Below, piece by piece: positions 56,049 through 64,000 of a stretch of 64,000 nt of DNA (positions are counted from its first letter, which is position 1; each line of letters begins with the position of its first letter). This DNA comes from Mesorhizobium sp. B2-3-12. GTDB taxonomy: Bacteria; Pseudomonadota; Alphaproteobacteria; Rhizobiales; Rhizobiaceae. Under the pieces are notes generated by a model. That model saw nothing but the letters and a program-made list of their open reading frames with translations, was not told the DNA's origin and ran no database searches. Where the stretch lies: positions 434,001 through 498,000 of the forward strand of contig NZ_VFVR01000003.1 of NCBI RefSeq assembly GCF_006442205.1. Reading direction: 5' to 3'. The position numbers were made by a program, and so were the translations under genes.

Positions 56049-57953
56049 TCACCAATTGCCCTTCTTCTTCATCTCTTCCATCTCGTGCGCCGCCCGCTCG
56101 CGCAGTCTTGCGTCGCGCAGCAGTTTTTCCACCGCGGCGTCGTCGGATTTGTCGGAATAGCGGAACTCGCTGTCGGCGTAGCGGTTGATCTCCTGCATGA
56201 CCATGTCAAGCGAGAACGGACCGCGCAGTTCCTCGATCATCGCTTTCTTGTCGTCGTAGCTCTTGTGCATGAAGGCTTCCGGCTTCTCGAACCAGTCGTC
56301 GGGAAGCTCGATATCCATGGCGCGCATCTTGATGGCGTCGGTGACGTTCTTGATGGCGCGGCCGGTGAAGCGCGGTTCGGCGTCCTTGATCAGATGCAGG
56401 TAGGTGCCGATGTCGGCCATGGTCTTGGGCGCGCCGTTTTCCTTCATGTAGCGCTCATAGACCCGCATCAGCCCGTCCTCCTGCGGCTTTTCATGCTCCT
56501 CATAGGCCTCGGTCACGGCGCGCTGGATCTCCTGCGCGGCGTATAACTCGTGCTTGCCCAGGGGGATCTCGTGGTTCTTGCCGGCGAGCAGCACGAAGAT
56601 GTCGATATAGTCGTCGCGGGTCTGCGGCCCGTCGACCAGCCAGCGGGCGCCGGCGCGCTGGCGCAGCGCGTCGTCGACATTCTCGGGATAGTTGGAAAAC
56701 ATGCCGAACGAGCAGTTGCCGCGCACCACCGTACCCGCACCGGCGAAGGCGTCCATCAGCACGCCGGTGATCTCCTGCTGGCCGGCCGAGGCGCGGTCGT
56801 CGGAGCGTCTGGCGGCGACCTGGTCGATGTCGTCGATGGTGCCGAAGCCGATGACGCGCGGGTTCAGGACGTTGCTGATGAACTGGCGGCAGTTCTGGCC
56901 CGATTTACCCTGGTAGGACGAGATCTGGTCGACGCCGAAATTCTCATAGACGAAGGGATAGCCGGCGACCTGGCAGTAGCCGTTGACGAGACCGGCGATC
57001 ATCTGGATCAGCGTCGTCTTGCCGGTGCCGGGCGCGCCGTCGCCGATGAAGGTGAACAGGAAGCCGCCAAGCTCGACGAACGGGTTCAGCTCGCGCTCGA
57101 AATCATAGGCCATCAGCATCTTGGCGAGCTTGACCGACTGGTATTTGGCGATGTGGTTGCCGACGACCTCTTCCGGCTTCTTGAAGGTCATCACCAGCGG
57201 CTTGGAGCGCTTGCCCGGCGCGACGTCGAAGCCGTCGAGGGTGAAGTCGTCGGCATCGATGCGGATATGGGCGCTCTCAAATGGGCCGATGCCGTCGAAA
57301 CGGCCCTTGCGCGCCAGAAGCCCGTCGATGGCGACGCGGGCGAAGGCGCGCGCACGGGTCATCAGGTCGGTGTCGTCCGTCGAGCCCGCTATCGCCTTGT
57401 CGAGACCGGCCAGGATCGATTTCACCGCATCCTGCGGCGTGTCGAACAGGAAATCCGGCTCGGGGATATCGTTTGGCGCCTCGCCGTCGCTGTCGATGAG
57501 CTGGAACAGATAGGAGGCGAGGCTGAAGGCCGAAATATAGGCCGAAGCCGACAGCAGTTTCTTGAAGGTCGACGCCGCGTCGCCCTCAAGCGGAGCGCGG
57601 GTGTTTTTCGCCTGCAGGCTTTCGAGATCTGAGCCCTCGGCGAAGACATCCGATACCGCCAGCGCGATCGCCGTGCCGCGCCGGGCGCGGAAAAGCAACG
57701 TGTGCTGCGGGATGGTCAGCAACTGGTCGTCTGGATGGACGGCGCCGACGGTCTTCGACAGCTCGACCTCGCGCGTGCGGCGCACCGAACCGACCGAGAC
57801 GGTGGAGACGAAGCGGCGGTTGGTGCCGGCAAGCGCCGTGCCGGACTCGCGCGCGGGATCCTCCAGCACCACGATGCGGGTGATGAAGCTCTGCGCCGTG
57901 GCACGGTGCTTTTCAACAGCCGCTTCCGGGATTGTGGTCAGGCCGGTGTCCAT
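56049..57953 (-). CDS. AAA+ ATPase
   Basis: The 634-residue protein has a roughly 270-residue N-terminal region without recognised motifs, then a AAA+ core. Walker A is DGAPGTGKTT (304-313), a Walker B-like IGFGTIDDID (368-377), sensor-like Asn421 in MFSNYPENVDD and arginines in RQRAGAR (431-437) typical of an arginine finger region. The N-terminal domain likely recognises the partner. It is the largest gene of the operon; its stop is 7 bp before the right repeat, and the Fic gene ends 18 bp upstream of its start. I infer a motor or remodelling ATPase working with the neighbours. Family name not known to me. Confidence 0.85.
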   Translation of the reverse strand: MDTGLTTIPEAAVEKHRATAQSFITRIVVLEDPARESGTALAGTNRRFVSTVSVGSVRRTREVELSKTVGAVHPDDQLLTIPQHTLLFRARRGTAIALAVSDVFAEGSDLESLQAKNTRAPLEGDAASTFKKLLSASAYISAFSLASYLFQLIDSDGEAPNDIPEPDFLFDTPQDAVKSILAGLDKAIAGSTDDTDLMTRARAFARVAIDGLLARKGRFDGIGPFESAHIRIDADDFTLDGFDVAPGKRSKPLVMTFKKPEEVVGNHIAKYQSVKLAKMLMAYDFERELNPFVELGGFLFTFIGDGAPGTGKTTLIQMIAGLVNGYCQVAGYPFVYENFGVDQISSYQGKSGQNCRQFISNVLNPRVIGFGTIDDIDQVAARRSDDRASAGQQEITGVLMDAFAGAGTVVRGNCSFGMFSNYPENVDDALRQRAGARWLVDGPQTRDDYIDIFVLLAGKNHEIPLGKHELYAAQEIQRAVTEAYEEHEKPQEDGLMRVYERYMKENGAPKTMADIGTYLHLIKDAEPRFTGRAIKNVTDAIKMRAMDIELPDDWFEKPEAFMHKSYDDKKAMIEELRGPFSLDMVMQEINRYADSEFRYSDKSDDAAVEKLLRDARLRERAAHEMEEMKKKGNW

Positions 57954-57971
57954 GTCAGCTCCTCATCGGGA

Positions 57972-58745
57972 TTATTTTCCGGCTTCCGCGGAAGGACCCT
58001 GCGCCTGACGCGCCGCGTCCAGGTATATGTCCAAAGTCTGATCCAGCCTTTCGAAAAGCAGCTTGTCGAAAGCGACGTGCCCGCCGCCGCTTTGGTCGAT
58101 CTCAAGCGCGGCAATGTAATCGGGGCGATCTTCCGGTCGGATCGCTACCGGCGGGTAGCCGCCTCGCGCCAGCACCAGATTCATCAAAAGGCGCGCTGTA
58201 CGTCCGTTGCCGTCATTGAACGGGTGAATGGCGACAAAACGCCGATGAGCTTCAAAGGCAGTTCGTGGCGTGCTGGGCGCAGCGCTCAACCACCGGCAAA
58301 AAGCTTCCATCAGTGCCGGGATCTCCACAGGGGCGGGAAAATTGAATACGCCGACATTCGTATTCACGTAAGGAGCGCTGTCGGCGTATTGGCCGGCTAT
58401 CTCCGGCTTGGAATTCGCCACGACCAGATGATGAAGATTGCGGATGTCCGCCTCCATGATCGGATGATGGTTCTTTGAAGCGATCTCGAGTACCCAACTC
58501 AAGGCGCGTGCGTGATCGATGGCCTCGAGGTGATCCTTGAGCGGCTTGCCGCTGATCGCGATGCCTTTTTCCAGAACGAGGGCCGTCTCGCCCGCCGTCA
58601 GCGTGTTTCCCTCGATGGCGTTCGACGTGTACGTTATGTCGATACGCTGGCTGTGTTCCAGGCCATCCAGGGCGCCAGGCCGCACTCTCTTCTTCAGCGC
58701 ATCGAGCTGCCGCTTCTTGCTGGAGATGCTAGCCGCGGCGGTCAT
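57972..58745 (-). CDS. Fic-domain AMPylase (class II, N-terminal inhibitory helix)
   Basis: The 257-residue Fic protein has the catalytic motif HPFNDGNGRTAR at 174-185, complete with the His and anion-binding loop. An autoinhibitory motif SNAIEG (S-x-x-x-E-G) at 41-46 makes it class II. Fic enzymes transfer AMP or another nucleotide moiety to target proteins or tRNA and are toxins or regulators in different systems. Here the gene lies between the unknown gene (58794) and the AAA+ gene with gaps of 48 and 18 bp, all on one strand, so co-transcription is very likely. The target may be a module partner or an unrelated protein. Confidence 0.9.
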   Translation of the reverse strand: MTAAASISSKKRQLDALKKRVRPGALDGLEHSQRIDITYTSNAIEGNTLTAGETALVLEKGIAISGKPLKDHLEAIDHARALSWVLEIASKNHHPIMEADIRNLHHLVVANSKPEIAGQYADSAPYVNTNVGVFNFPAPVEIPALMEAFCRWLSAAPSTPRTAFEAHRRFVAIHPFNDGNGRTARLLMNLVLARGGYPPVAIRPEDRPDYIAALEIDQSGGGHVAFDKLLFERLDQTLDIYLDAARQAQGPSAEAGK

Positions 58746-58793
58746 TGTTGGCGCCTCGGTGTTGCGTGGCTTTCAATGACACAAACAAGGTTC

Positions 58794-59939
58794 CTAGACA
58801 TCCGATATGACCTGCCCATTCGACAGGATGTGAACCTTGTAGCCGGCGAAAATCTTCTGCGCCTCGCCGGCGGCGTAAAGCGCCTGGTAGGCCTCGTGCG
58901 GGATCAGCGCGTGATTCTCGTAGCTCGATACGCCCTGCCGCGCGGCTTCCAGGTCATCGGTGTTGATGAAGAATTCCTGCGTCGTCTTCTCGCTCGAAAA
59001 CAACCCCTTGCGGCCGGGCTTCTCGCCCTTGGAATAGACCTCCTGGATGGTCCAGGTCAAAAGCCAGGCATTTTCGGGCTTGCGCACCTTGGCCAGCACT
59101 TCCGTCACCGTCGAATTGTTGTCGGTAATGCCTGCCGAATAGAAGGGACCGAGCACGACGCGCCGCAGCTGCTTGGGGTGCAGCGGCTCGAAATCCTTGT
59201 CGAGATTGACGGCGATCGTCGCCGGCGACAGCGTATAGGCCGAATTCTTCTCGGTGAAATCGTCGAAGCGATGGGCAAGCTCGGGGTTGAGAAGGCCGTC
59301 GACCGGCAGCGGAATGTCGACCTTGTCGTTGAGCTTGCCGCTGCGGTCGACAAGCTGGCTGACCATGCTTTCGGAAGAATCCTCCACCGTCACCATGTAG
59401 ATCAGGGGCAGGTTGGCGCTGCCGTCGAAGGTCGCCCAGTGGACCAGATAGTAGGGCCGCGCCGTCTTCGGATTGACCGACACCTTGGCGGTCTGCGCCA
59501 GCGTGAACGGCCCGAAAGTCTGCTCGCTCTTGACGTCCTCGAGATAGAGCCGCTCGGCCATCGATTTCTGCAGCGCCTCGGGGAATTCCTTGTGGCGCAG
59601 GATGAAGTCGGCCATCTCCTCGCGCAGCTCGCCGGCCTGGGGAATGTTGGCGAGCCGGCTGTCCGCCTGGCGGCGGTCGTTTTCCAGTTCGAGCAGGTTC
59701 TGGAACACCGGGTAGCCGCTTTCGGCGCGCGAAATGCGGAACGTGTCCATGAAGCCCAGCCGGTTGCGCCAGCAGGAGAAGGACTTGTCGAGCCGGGCGA
59801 TGTATTCGGCGACGATCTTGGCGACGATGCCGTGCCGGTAAAGCGGCGAGCGGTCGTCGCGCATGAACACTTCAAGGCCGCTGAGCGCGGCCGTGATCGC
59901 CGAGAAATACCGCGCCGCCGCGTCGTTTTCGGAGGTCAT
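58794..59939 (-). CDS. Conserved hypothetical protein of the AAA+ operon
   Basis: The 381-residue soluble protein starts at MTSENDAAARYFSAITAALS. No membrane helix or catalytic motif is seen. Features are FMRDDRSPLYRHGIVAKIVA, SVNPKTARPYYLVHWATFDG, MVTVEDSS and GLFSSEKTTQEFFINTDDLE. I do not recognise the family. It is the second gene of the run, 39 bp after the coiled-coil gene stop and 48 bp before the Fic gene. The ATG at 59939 is used; a frame to 59978 adds 13 doubtful residues that start next to the upstream stop. Confidence 0.75.
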   Translation of the reverse strand: MTSENDAAARYFSAITAALSGLEVFMRDDRSPLYRHGIVAKIVAEYIARLDKSFSCWRNRLGFMDTFRISRAESGYPVFQNLLELENDRRQADSRLANIPQAGELREEMADFILRHKEFPEALQKSMAERLYLEDVKSEQTFGPFTLAQTAKVSVNPKTARPYYLVHWATFDGSANLPLIYMVTVEDSSESMVSQLVDRSGKLNDKVDIPLPVDGLLNPELAHRFDDFTEKNSAYTLSPATIAVNLDKDFEPLHPKQLRRVVLGPFYSAGITDNNSTVTEVLAKVRKPENAWLLTWTIQEVYSKGEKPGRKGLFSSEKTTQEFFINTDDLEAARQGVSSYENHALIPHEAYQALYAAGEAQKIFAGYKVHILSNGQVISDV

Positions 59940-59978
59940 GCTATTGGCCCTGGATTGTCGCACCGGTGCGTGCGGCAA

Positions 59979-61067
59979 TTATGACTGCACGTAATTGGCC
60001 GAATTGTGCTTCTTCAGCACCTCGTCGAAACGGCGGGCGAAGGCATCGTCGGCCAGCTTCTTGCGGCGCTGGATGTCGGCGCTGGCCACCATGTTCTTCT
60101 CGTGCATCTCAAGCAAGTCCCCGATGTGCTTCTGCGAGGCGGCGCCGATGCCGGCCATGGTTTCCTCGGCGGTGTTGTCGACCTGGCTGCCCAGCGTGTT
60201 GATCTTGTGGGCGACATCCTGCTGGGCGGCGGTCTTCAAAGAATCCTCGAGCGCCTTGTAGAGCACGATGCGCTGCTCGGTATCGATGGTCAGCTTGTTG
60301 ATCAGCGTCGACTGCGCGGCGATCTGGTTGTTGAGCGAATCGACGAAGGTCTGGAACATCGAGGTGTAGCGCTCCAGCGTCTGGCTTTCGGCTAGCAGTT
60401 CCTGCTCCTTGGCCTGTTTTTCATTGTATTCCGTGGCGAGCTTGGAGCGCTCGCCTTCGAGCTGCGTGCGGTCCTTCTGGCTGGTCGACGCGGCGATCTT
60501 GTTCTCGATGTCGAGCAGCATCGGATTGAGTTCCTCGATGCGCTTCTGCACGGCTTCGAGGTTGGTCATGGTGGTCTTGCGGCGCTCGATCACCTGCGAC
60601 AGGCTGGCCTCGGAGGTCTTGTAGCGCTGGTCGAGGACCTCTTTCTGCGCCTTCAATATGCCGACGATGGTGTCGGACTTGGCCAGCAGTTCCTGCAGAT
60701 TGCCGGCGAGCGACATGTTGCGCACGCGGTCGGTGCGCATGCGCTGCTTGCGCTGCGCCGAAAAGACGCCGATGAAGTTTTCCCAGCCGGTATAGTTCTT
60801 CATGCTCTCGAACTCGGCGCCGAAGACGTTGGTGGCGTCCTCAAGCCCGATGATCAGGTCGGCGATGTTGCCTTCCATCACCTTCTGCTGCTTCAGCACA
60901 TCCTCGATGCGGGCGTTCTCGATGTCGAAATTGGCGTCGCCGATCTTCTTGTCGGCGGTGGCGAGCGTGTCGAGCACGGTGCCGGATTGCTCGATCTTGG
61001 TGCGCATATCCTGGACGACCTGCTTGGTCTTGGCAATTTCGGCATCGAAATTCTGCAATGTCGCCAT
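59979..61067 (-). CDS. Long coiled-coil protein of the AAA+ operon
   Basis: The 362-residue protein is almost entirely helical: charged heptads run from residue 10 to 355, with short breaks around YTGWENFIGVFSAQRKQRM (near 95) and LNPMLLDIENKIAA. It has no signal or membrane segment. It is loosely reminiscent of TelA-type toxic-anion resistance proteins and of DUF6384, but neither link is firm. As first gene of the operon it may form a scaffold or substrate of the AAA+ ATPase. ATG 61067 follows GGGAGGCCCCT. Confidence 0.75.
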   Translation of the reverse strand: MATLQNFDAEIAKTKQVVQDMRTKIEQSGTVLDTLATADKKIGDANFDIENARIEDVLKQQKVMEGNIADLIIGLEDATNVFGAEFESMKNYTGWENFIGVFSAQRKQRMRTDRVRNMSLAGNLQELLAKSDTIVGILKAQKEVLDQRYKTSEASLSQVIERRKTTMTNLEAVQKRIEELNPMLLDIENKIAASTSQKDRTQLEGERSKLATEYNEKQAKEQELLAESQTLERYTSMFQTFVDSLNNQIAAQSTLINKLTIDTEQRIVLYKALEDSLKTAAQQDVAHKINTLGSQVDNTAEETMAGIGAASQKHIGDLLEMHEKNMVASADIQRRKKLADDAFARRFDEVLKKHNSANYVQS

Positions 61068-61386
61068 AGGGGCCTCCCGCTTCGGCTTCCGCTCGCTGGT
61101 TGCGAACAGCGGCGAATATATGTGGGGTATCAGGGGATTGAAAGACGTGAAGACAAGGACGGCGCGAAAACAAAATATCCGGCCGAACCCTTGAAAGGCA
61201 ATGGAGCCGTGGTCATAACGTGATCAACTGGCCGGCCAAGCCTGGTTCAGTTGATTTTGAACTTTCATGCCGGCAAAGCAATCAGTTCGCACTGAAGCGG
61301 GTGGTTCTGAAATTCGACAACAACTGACCATTTGCAGCGACGGCACGCGGGCCAGGCCGGGTCGTCTGACGACGAACGGCGTCCGC
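61068..61386. other. Promoter region of the AAA+ operon and 3' flank of cytochrome gene
   Basis: The 319 bp without a supported gene, between the operon's first gene and the end of the cytochrome c gene on the same strand. It must contain the operon promoter; no clear -35/-10 or terminator is identified. Short plus-strand ORFs here are not credible. Confidence 0.5.
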
Positions 61387-61776
61387 TCAGGGCTTGGGAT
61401 CGGCCTTCAGATACGCGATGACATTGGCGATGTCGTCATCATTGGTCAGGCCGCCAAAGGCCATCCTGTTGCCGGGCACCTTCAGCTTGGGCGCTCTGAG
61501 GTATTCGGCAAGATTTGCCTCGTCCCAGACAAGACCGGCGGCCCCCGCGCTCTTCATCGCCTCCGAATAATGGCCGAGGAAGCTTTCGGCGGTTCCCGCC
61601 GTGCGGCCGACGACGCCCATAAGATGCGGGCCGACCTTGTCGCGGTCGGTCGCCGCCTCATGGCAGGCCATGCACCGGTTGAAGACACGTTTACCCAGCA
61701 CGGGATCGCCCCCGGCCTGGGCGGTAACGGACGTGGCAAGGAGAACAAGGCTGGCGGACAAGACGGCTCGAAGCAT
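61387..61776 (-). CDS. Secreted class I cytochrome c
   Basis: The 129-residue protein has a signal peptide (MLRAVLSASLVLLATSVTAQ, cleavage near residue 21) and one c-type heme site, Cys-Met-Ala-Cys-His (CMACH) near residue 35. The axial methionine lies in PGNRMAFGGL near 110. It resembles small cytochromes c2/c550 that shuttle electrons in the periplasm. It is encoded about 130 bp downstream of tdk on the same strand. A much longer minus-strand frame covering this region is a shadow. Confidence 0.9.
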   Translation of the reverse strand: MLRAVLSASLVLLATSVTAQAGGDPVLGKRVFNRCMACHEAATDRDKVGPHLMGVVGRTAGTAESFLGHYSEAMKSAGAAGLVWDEANLAEYLRAPKLKVPGNRMAFGGLTNDDDIANVIAYLKADPKP

Positions 61777-61904
61777 GGCTGACCCCGGAGAGCTCTGGCT
61801 GAGGGCGGAAAATAGGGCGCCGACCTTAACAAAGGCACCATAGAATGGCGCGACCGCCAGAGGTGGCAGCCGGCTACCCGATGCCGATCCAGCGGGGTTT
61901 GGTG

Positions 61905-62516
61905 TCAACCACCGACAAAACCGATGAAGTCGTCGGGTGCCGCGCGGCCCATTTCCTCTTCCCAGTGGCGGCGGCAGAGCGAGACATAGACATCCTTGCC
62001 GATCGCCACCTGTTCGCCCTGACGGGCCACCTTGCCGTCGGGACCGAGGCGCACGACCATGGTCGCCTTGCGGCCGCAGCGGCAGATGGTGCGCACCTCG
62101 CGCAGATCGTCGGCGATCGCCAGCAGCGCTCGCGAGCCGGAAAACAGCTTGCCCTGGAAATCGGTGCGCAAGCCGTAGCACATGACGGGAATGTTCAGCC
62201 GGTCGGCGATGCGGGCGAGTTGCCAGACCTGCTCTTCCTCCAGGAACTGCGCCTCGTCGACGAAGACGCAGTGCACGGCGCTGCGCTGATGATGTTCGGC
62301 GACGCGAGCGAACAGGTCGTCGCCGTCGCGGAACATCTCGGCTTCCGTTTCCAGCCCGATGCGCGACGAGATCAGGCCGGTGTCGCCCTTGCGATAATGG
62401 CCGGCGACGAACAGCATCGTCTCCATGCCGCGCTCGCGGTAATTGTAGGACGCCTGCAGCAGCATTGTCGTCTTGCCGGCATTCATCGTCGCGTAGTGGA
62501 AGTAAAGCTTGGCCAT
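61905..62516 (-). CDS. tdk: Thymidine kinase
   Basis: Tdk phosphorylates thymidine with ATP in the salvage pathway. The 203-residue type II enzyme has P-loop MNAGKTTMLLQASY near residue 11, the catalytic Glu region VFVDEAQFLEEEQVWQ near 88, and the zinc-binding cysteines in TICRCGRKAT and SLCRRHWEEE. Length and order are canonical. ATG 62516 is used. It precedes the cytochrome c gene on the same strand; no functional link is expected. Confidence 0.95.
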   Translation of the reverse strand: MAKLYFHYATMNAGKTTMLLQASYNYRERGMETMLFVAGHYRKGDTGLISSRIGLETEAEMFRDGDDLFARVAEHHQRSAVHCVFVDEAQFLEEEQVWQLARIADRLNIPVMCYGLRTDFQGKLFSGSRALLAIADDLREVRTICRCGRKATMVVRLGPDGKVARQGEQVAIGKDVYVSLCRRHWEEEMGRAAPDDFIGFVGG

Positions 62517-62778
62517 GACGCTCTTTTAAGCCGACTTCTCGTCCCGCGGGGAGAGGCCGGCGCCGCATTCCCCCGAAAAAGCCGCCGTTGCCGGGGCGGA
62601 TCGCACTTGGGCTAGACATGGAAAGCGTCAGCGGTGTCGCTGATGGGCCAGCCAGCGCCGTTGATCGTGATTGTCTTAGCGCTTGAAACCACTCCAGAAT
62701 GGTGTTTGGCTGACGAAACAAGGCGGGCACAAAAACCGTAACTTCGCTTCGCCAAAGAATCGAAATGGGAGAATACAG

Positions 62779-63714
62779 ATGTCGCGTATGAATTCCTTCG
62801 TCGCCGGCCTTGGCTTGGCGGCTTTCCTGTCCACGGGCGCCGCCTTCGCCGGCGATCCGGCAAGCTGCAAGGCGGTGCGTCTCTCCGATGTCGGCTGGAC
62901 CGACATCCAGGCCACCACCGGGCTGGCCTCGGTGCTGCTCACCGCGCTCGGCTACGAGCCGCAGGTGATCCAGCTCTCGGTTCCGGTGACCTATGCGTCG
63001 CTGAAGAACAAGGACCTCGACGTCTTCCTCGGCAACTGGATGCCGTCGATGACCAATGACATCAAGGATTATACGGCCGACGGTTCGGTCGAGACCGTCA
63101 GCCAGAACCTGGCCGGCGCCGGTTACGGCATCGTCGTGCCGACCTATGTCGCGGATGCCGGCGTCAAGTCGCTGACCGACCTCGGCAAGTTCAAGGACAA
63201 GTTCAACGGCAAGATCTACGGCATCGAGGCCGGCAATGACGGCAATCGCATCATCCTCGACATGATCAAGAACCCGAAGGACAATCTCGACGGGTTCGAA
63301 CTGGTCGAGTCCTCCGAGGCCGGCATGCTGACGCAGGCCGAGCAGTCGATGAAGAGCAATGAGTGGATCGCCTTCCTCGGCTGGACGCCGCATCCGGTGA
63401 TGGGCGCCATGAAGATCACTTATCTCGACGGCATGGGCGACAGCGGTTTCGGTGCCGCCACCGTCTCGACCAATGTGCGCAAGGGCTACACGACCGAGTG
63501 CCCGAATGTCGGCAAGTTCATCACCAACCTGAAGTTCAATCTCGACATGGAAGGCGAGATGATGGACGCCATCCTCAAGGGCAGCGATGCCAACAAGGTG
63601 GCAACCGACTGGCTGAAGAAGAACCCTGACGCCGTGAAGCCCTGGATCGAGGGTGTCACCACTTTCGACGGTGGCGACGCCGCGGCGGCAATCAAGACCG
63701 CGCTCGGAAGCTGA
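62779..63714 (+). CDS. choX: Choline ABC transporter substrate-binding protein
   Basis: ChoX binds choline (and acetylcholine weakly) in the periplasm for uptake; choline becomes glycine betaine for osmoprotection and nutrition. The 311-residue protein has a signal peptide cleaved near FAGDPASC and the aromatic cage in VGWTDIQAT, LGNWMPSM, AGYGIVVP and FLGWTPHP. The start at ATG 62779 follows GGGAGAATACAG. The frame upstream to 62683 is not used. A terminator and then the permease gene follow, the order of the cho operon. Confidence 0.93.
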   Translation: MSRMNSFVAGLGLAAFLSTGAAFAGDPASCKAVRLSDVGWTDIQATTGLASVLLTALGYEPQVIQLSVPVTYASLKNKDLDVFLGNWMPSMTNDIKDYTADGSVETVSQNLAGAGYGIVVPTYVADAGVKSLTDLGKFKDKFNGKIYGIEAGNDGNRIILDMIKNPKDNLDGFELVESSEAGMLTQAEQSMKSNEWIAFLGWTPHPVMGAMKITYLDGMGDSGFGAATVSTNVRKGYTTECPNVGKFITNLKFNLDMEGEMMDAILKGSDANKVATDWLKKNPDAVKPWIEGVTTFDGGDAAAAIKTALGS

Positions 63715-63745
63715 GCCGACTGTGATTTCGGCGTGACCGAAACAG

Positions 63746-63778
63746 AGGGCAGCCATTGTGGAAAAGGCTGCCCTTTTT
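63746..63778 (+). terminator. Intercistronic hairpin between choX and choW
   Basis: The stem AGGGCAGCC/GGCTGCCCT (63746-63754 and 63766-63774) with an 11-base loop is followed by TTTTCG. It lies 32 bp after the choX stop and 71 bp before choW; partial termination would give more binding protein than permease. Confidence 0.85.
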
Positions 63779-63849
63779 CGTATCCTGTGACAAGATGACG
63801 TCGCGACAGTACGGGGCCGAAGGCAGAGCTCTGGCACAAGAGGGGTGAG

Positions 63850-64000
63850 ATGGATCCGATTTCCAAATTCATGGTCGATCACAAGATCCCGATCGGGGCC
63901 TGGGGAAAGGCGTTCTTCGGCTTCCTCACCGACAATTTCGACACCGTCTTCAGGGCTTTCTCGAATGGCCTCAACTTCCTGCTCGACGGGCTGGTCAACA
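63850..64000 (+). CDS. choW: Choline ABC transporter permease, 3' end outside window
   Basis: Only the first 50 codons are present, beginning MDPISKFMVDHKIPIGAWGK with a hydrophobic stretch forming near FFGFLTDNFDTVF. The ATG follows AGAGGGGTGAG. Position right after choX, as in the Sinorhizobium choXWV operon, and the N-terminal sequence support the permease call. The rest, including the transmembrane domain and loop that contacts the ATPase, lies beyond the window. Confidence 0.82.
   Translation, partial: MDPISKFMVDHKIPIGAWGKAFFGFLTDNFDTVFRAFSNGLNFLLDGLVN

Noticed and set aside
62535..62556. A short palindrome (CTTCTC...GGGGAGA) resembling the core of the 55-bp repeats
   Set aside because: Only about 20 bp is similar, and the rest of the repeat is absent; may be chance or a decayed copy.
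61387..63882. An 831-codon minus-strand frame
   Set aside because: It covers the antisense of choX and tdk in another frame; only its 3' end is the real cytochrome c gene. High-GC shadow.

Overview
The window looks like a chromosomal segment of a Mesorhizobium-type alphaproteobacterium (Rhizobiales). GC is high throughout. The first two genes match the Mesorhizobium loti vitamin B6 degradation enzymes as I remember them. Other order-specific markers are SciP, CtrA, ChpT and EipA, a fused trpE(G) preceded by a 14-codon WWW leader peptide, a NolR-like regulator, and a ChoX-type choline-binding protein. No rRNA, CRISPR array, prophage or classical insertion sequence was found. All family names come from reading the sequence without database searches.

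Layout. 1-1.9 kb: pyridoxamine-pyruvate aminotransferase (cut by the window edge) and pyridoxal 4-dehydrogenase. 2-6.1 kb: an Nramp-related transporter with an atypical metal site and a flotillin-like gene broken by an in-frame amber codon. 6.2-8.7 kb: tRNA-Met, a Gfo/Idh/MocA dehydrogenase and mnmA. 9-13.7 kb: the cell-cycle block sciP, fliJ, ctrA, a single receiver, chpT and eipA, with the two-gene scar of an HxlR regulator and a quinone oxidoreductase beside sciP. 13.8-25 kb: housekeeping and accessory genes, including a coiled-coil membrane protein, an RNA methyltransferase, a NolR-like repressor, HugZ, SDR, GNAT, glutathionyl-hydroquinone reductase, Nudix, metallophosphoesterase, a hydrolase and a TPR regulator. 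25.2-29.4 kb: leuA with a leucine-rich leader ORF, then a divergent ATP-grasp (frameshifted) and esterase pair. 29.4-36.7 kb: MFS/LysR, AbrB, ABM, SDR, DsrE, a secreted duplicated protein and VapBC. 36.7-41.2 kb: a CDF transporter, trpE(G) with trpL and terminator, and an AstE-like enzyme. 41.3-52.6 kb: MFS, PQQ glucose dehydrogenase, MarR, an FAD disulfide oxidoreductase, DUF4126, GST, a sugar acetyltransferase, GlxA, isochorismatase and fhs. 53-61 kb: a run of poorly characterised co-directional genes. 61.4-64 kb: cytochrome c, tdk, choX and the start of choW.

The most unusual region is 53-61 kb. A coiled-coil protein, an unknown protein, a Fic AMPylase, a AAA+ ATPase, a DUF6638-like protein and a DUF2333 membrane protein lie head to tail and look like one operon. 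Between the ATPase and the DUF6638-like gene sits a compact 530-bp unit: a DUF559 (Vsr-like) endonuclease gene bounded by 55/56-bp near-identical inverted repeats. The left repeat ends next to the start codon of the downstream gene and supplies its ribosome-binding site. This may be a nuclease-bearing mobile repeat unit.

Regulation visible in sequence includes two amino-acid-responsive leaders (trpL with an intrinsic terminator; a leucine-rich ORF before leuA), CtrA-type half-sites upstream of ctrA, palindromic operators before vapBC and a MarR gene, a NolR-type box, and several intrinsic terminators.
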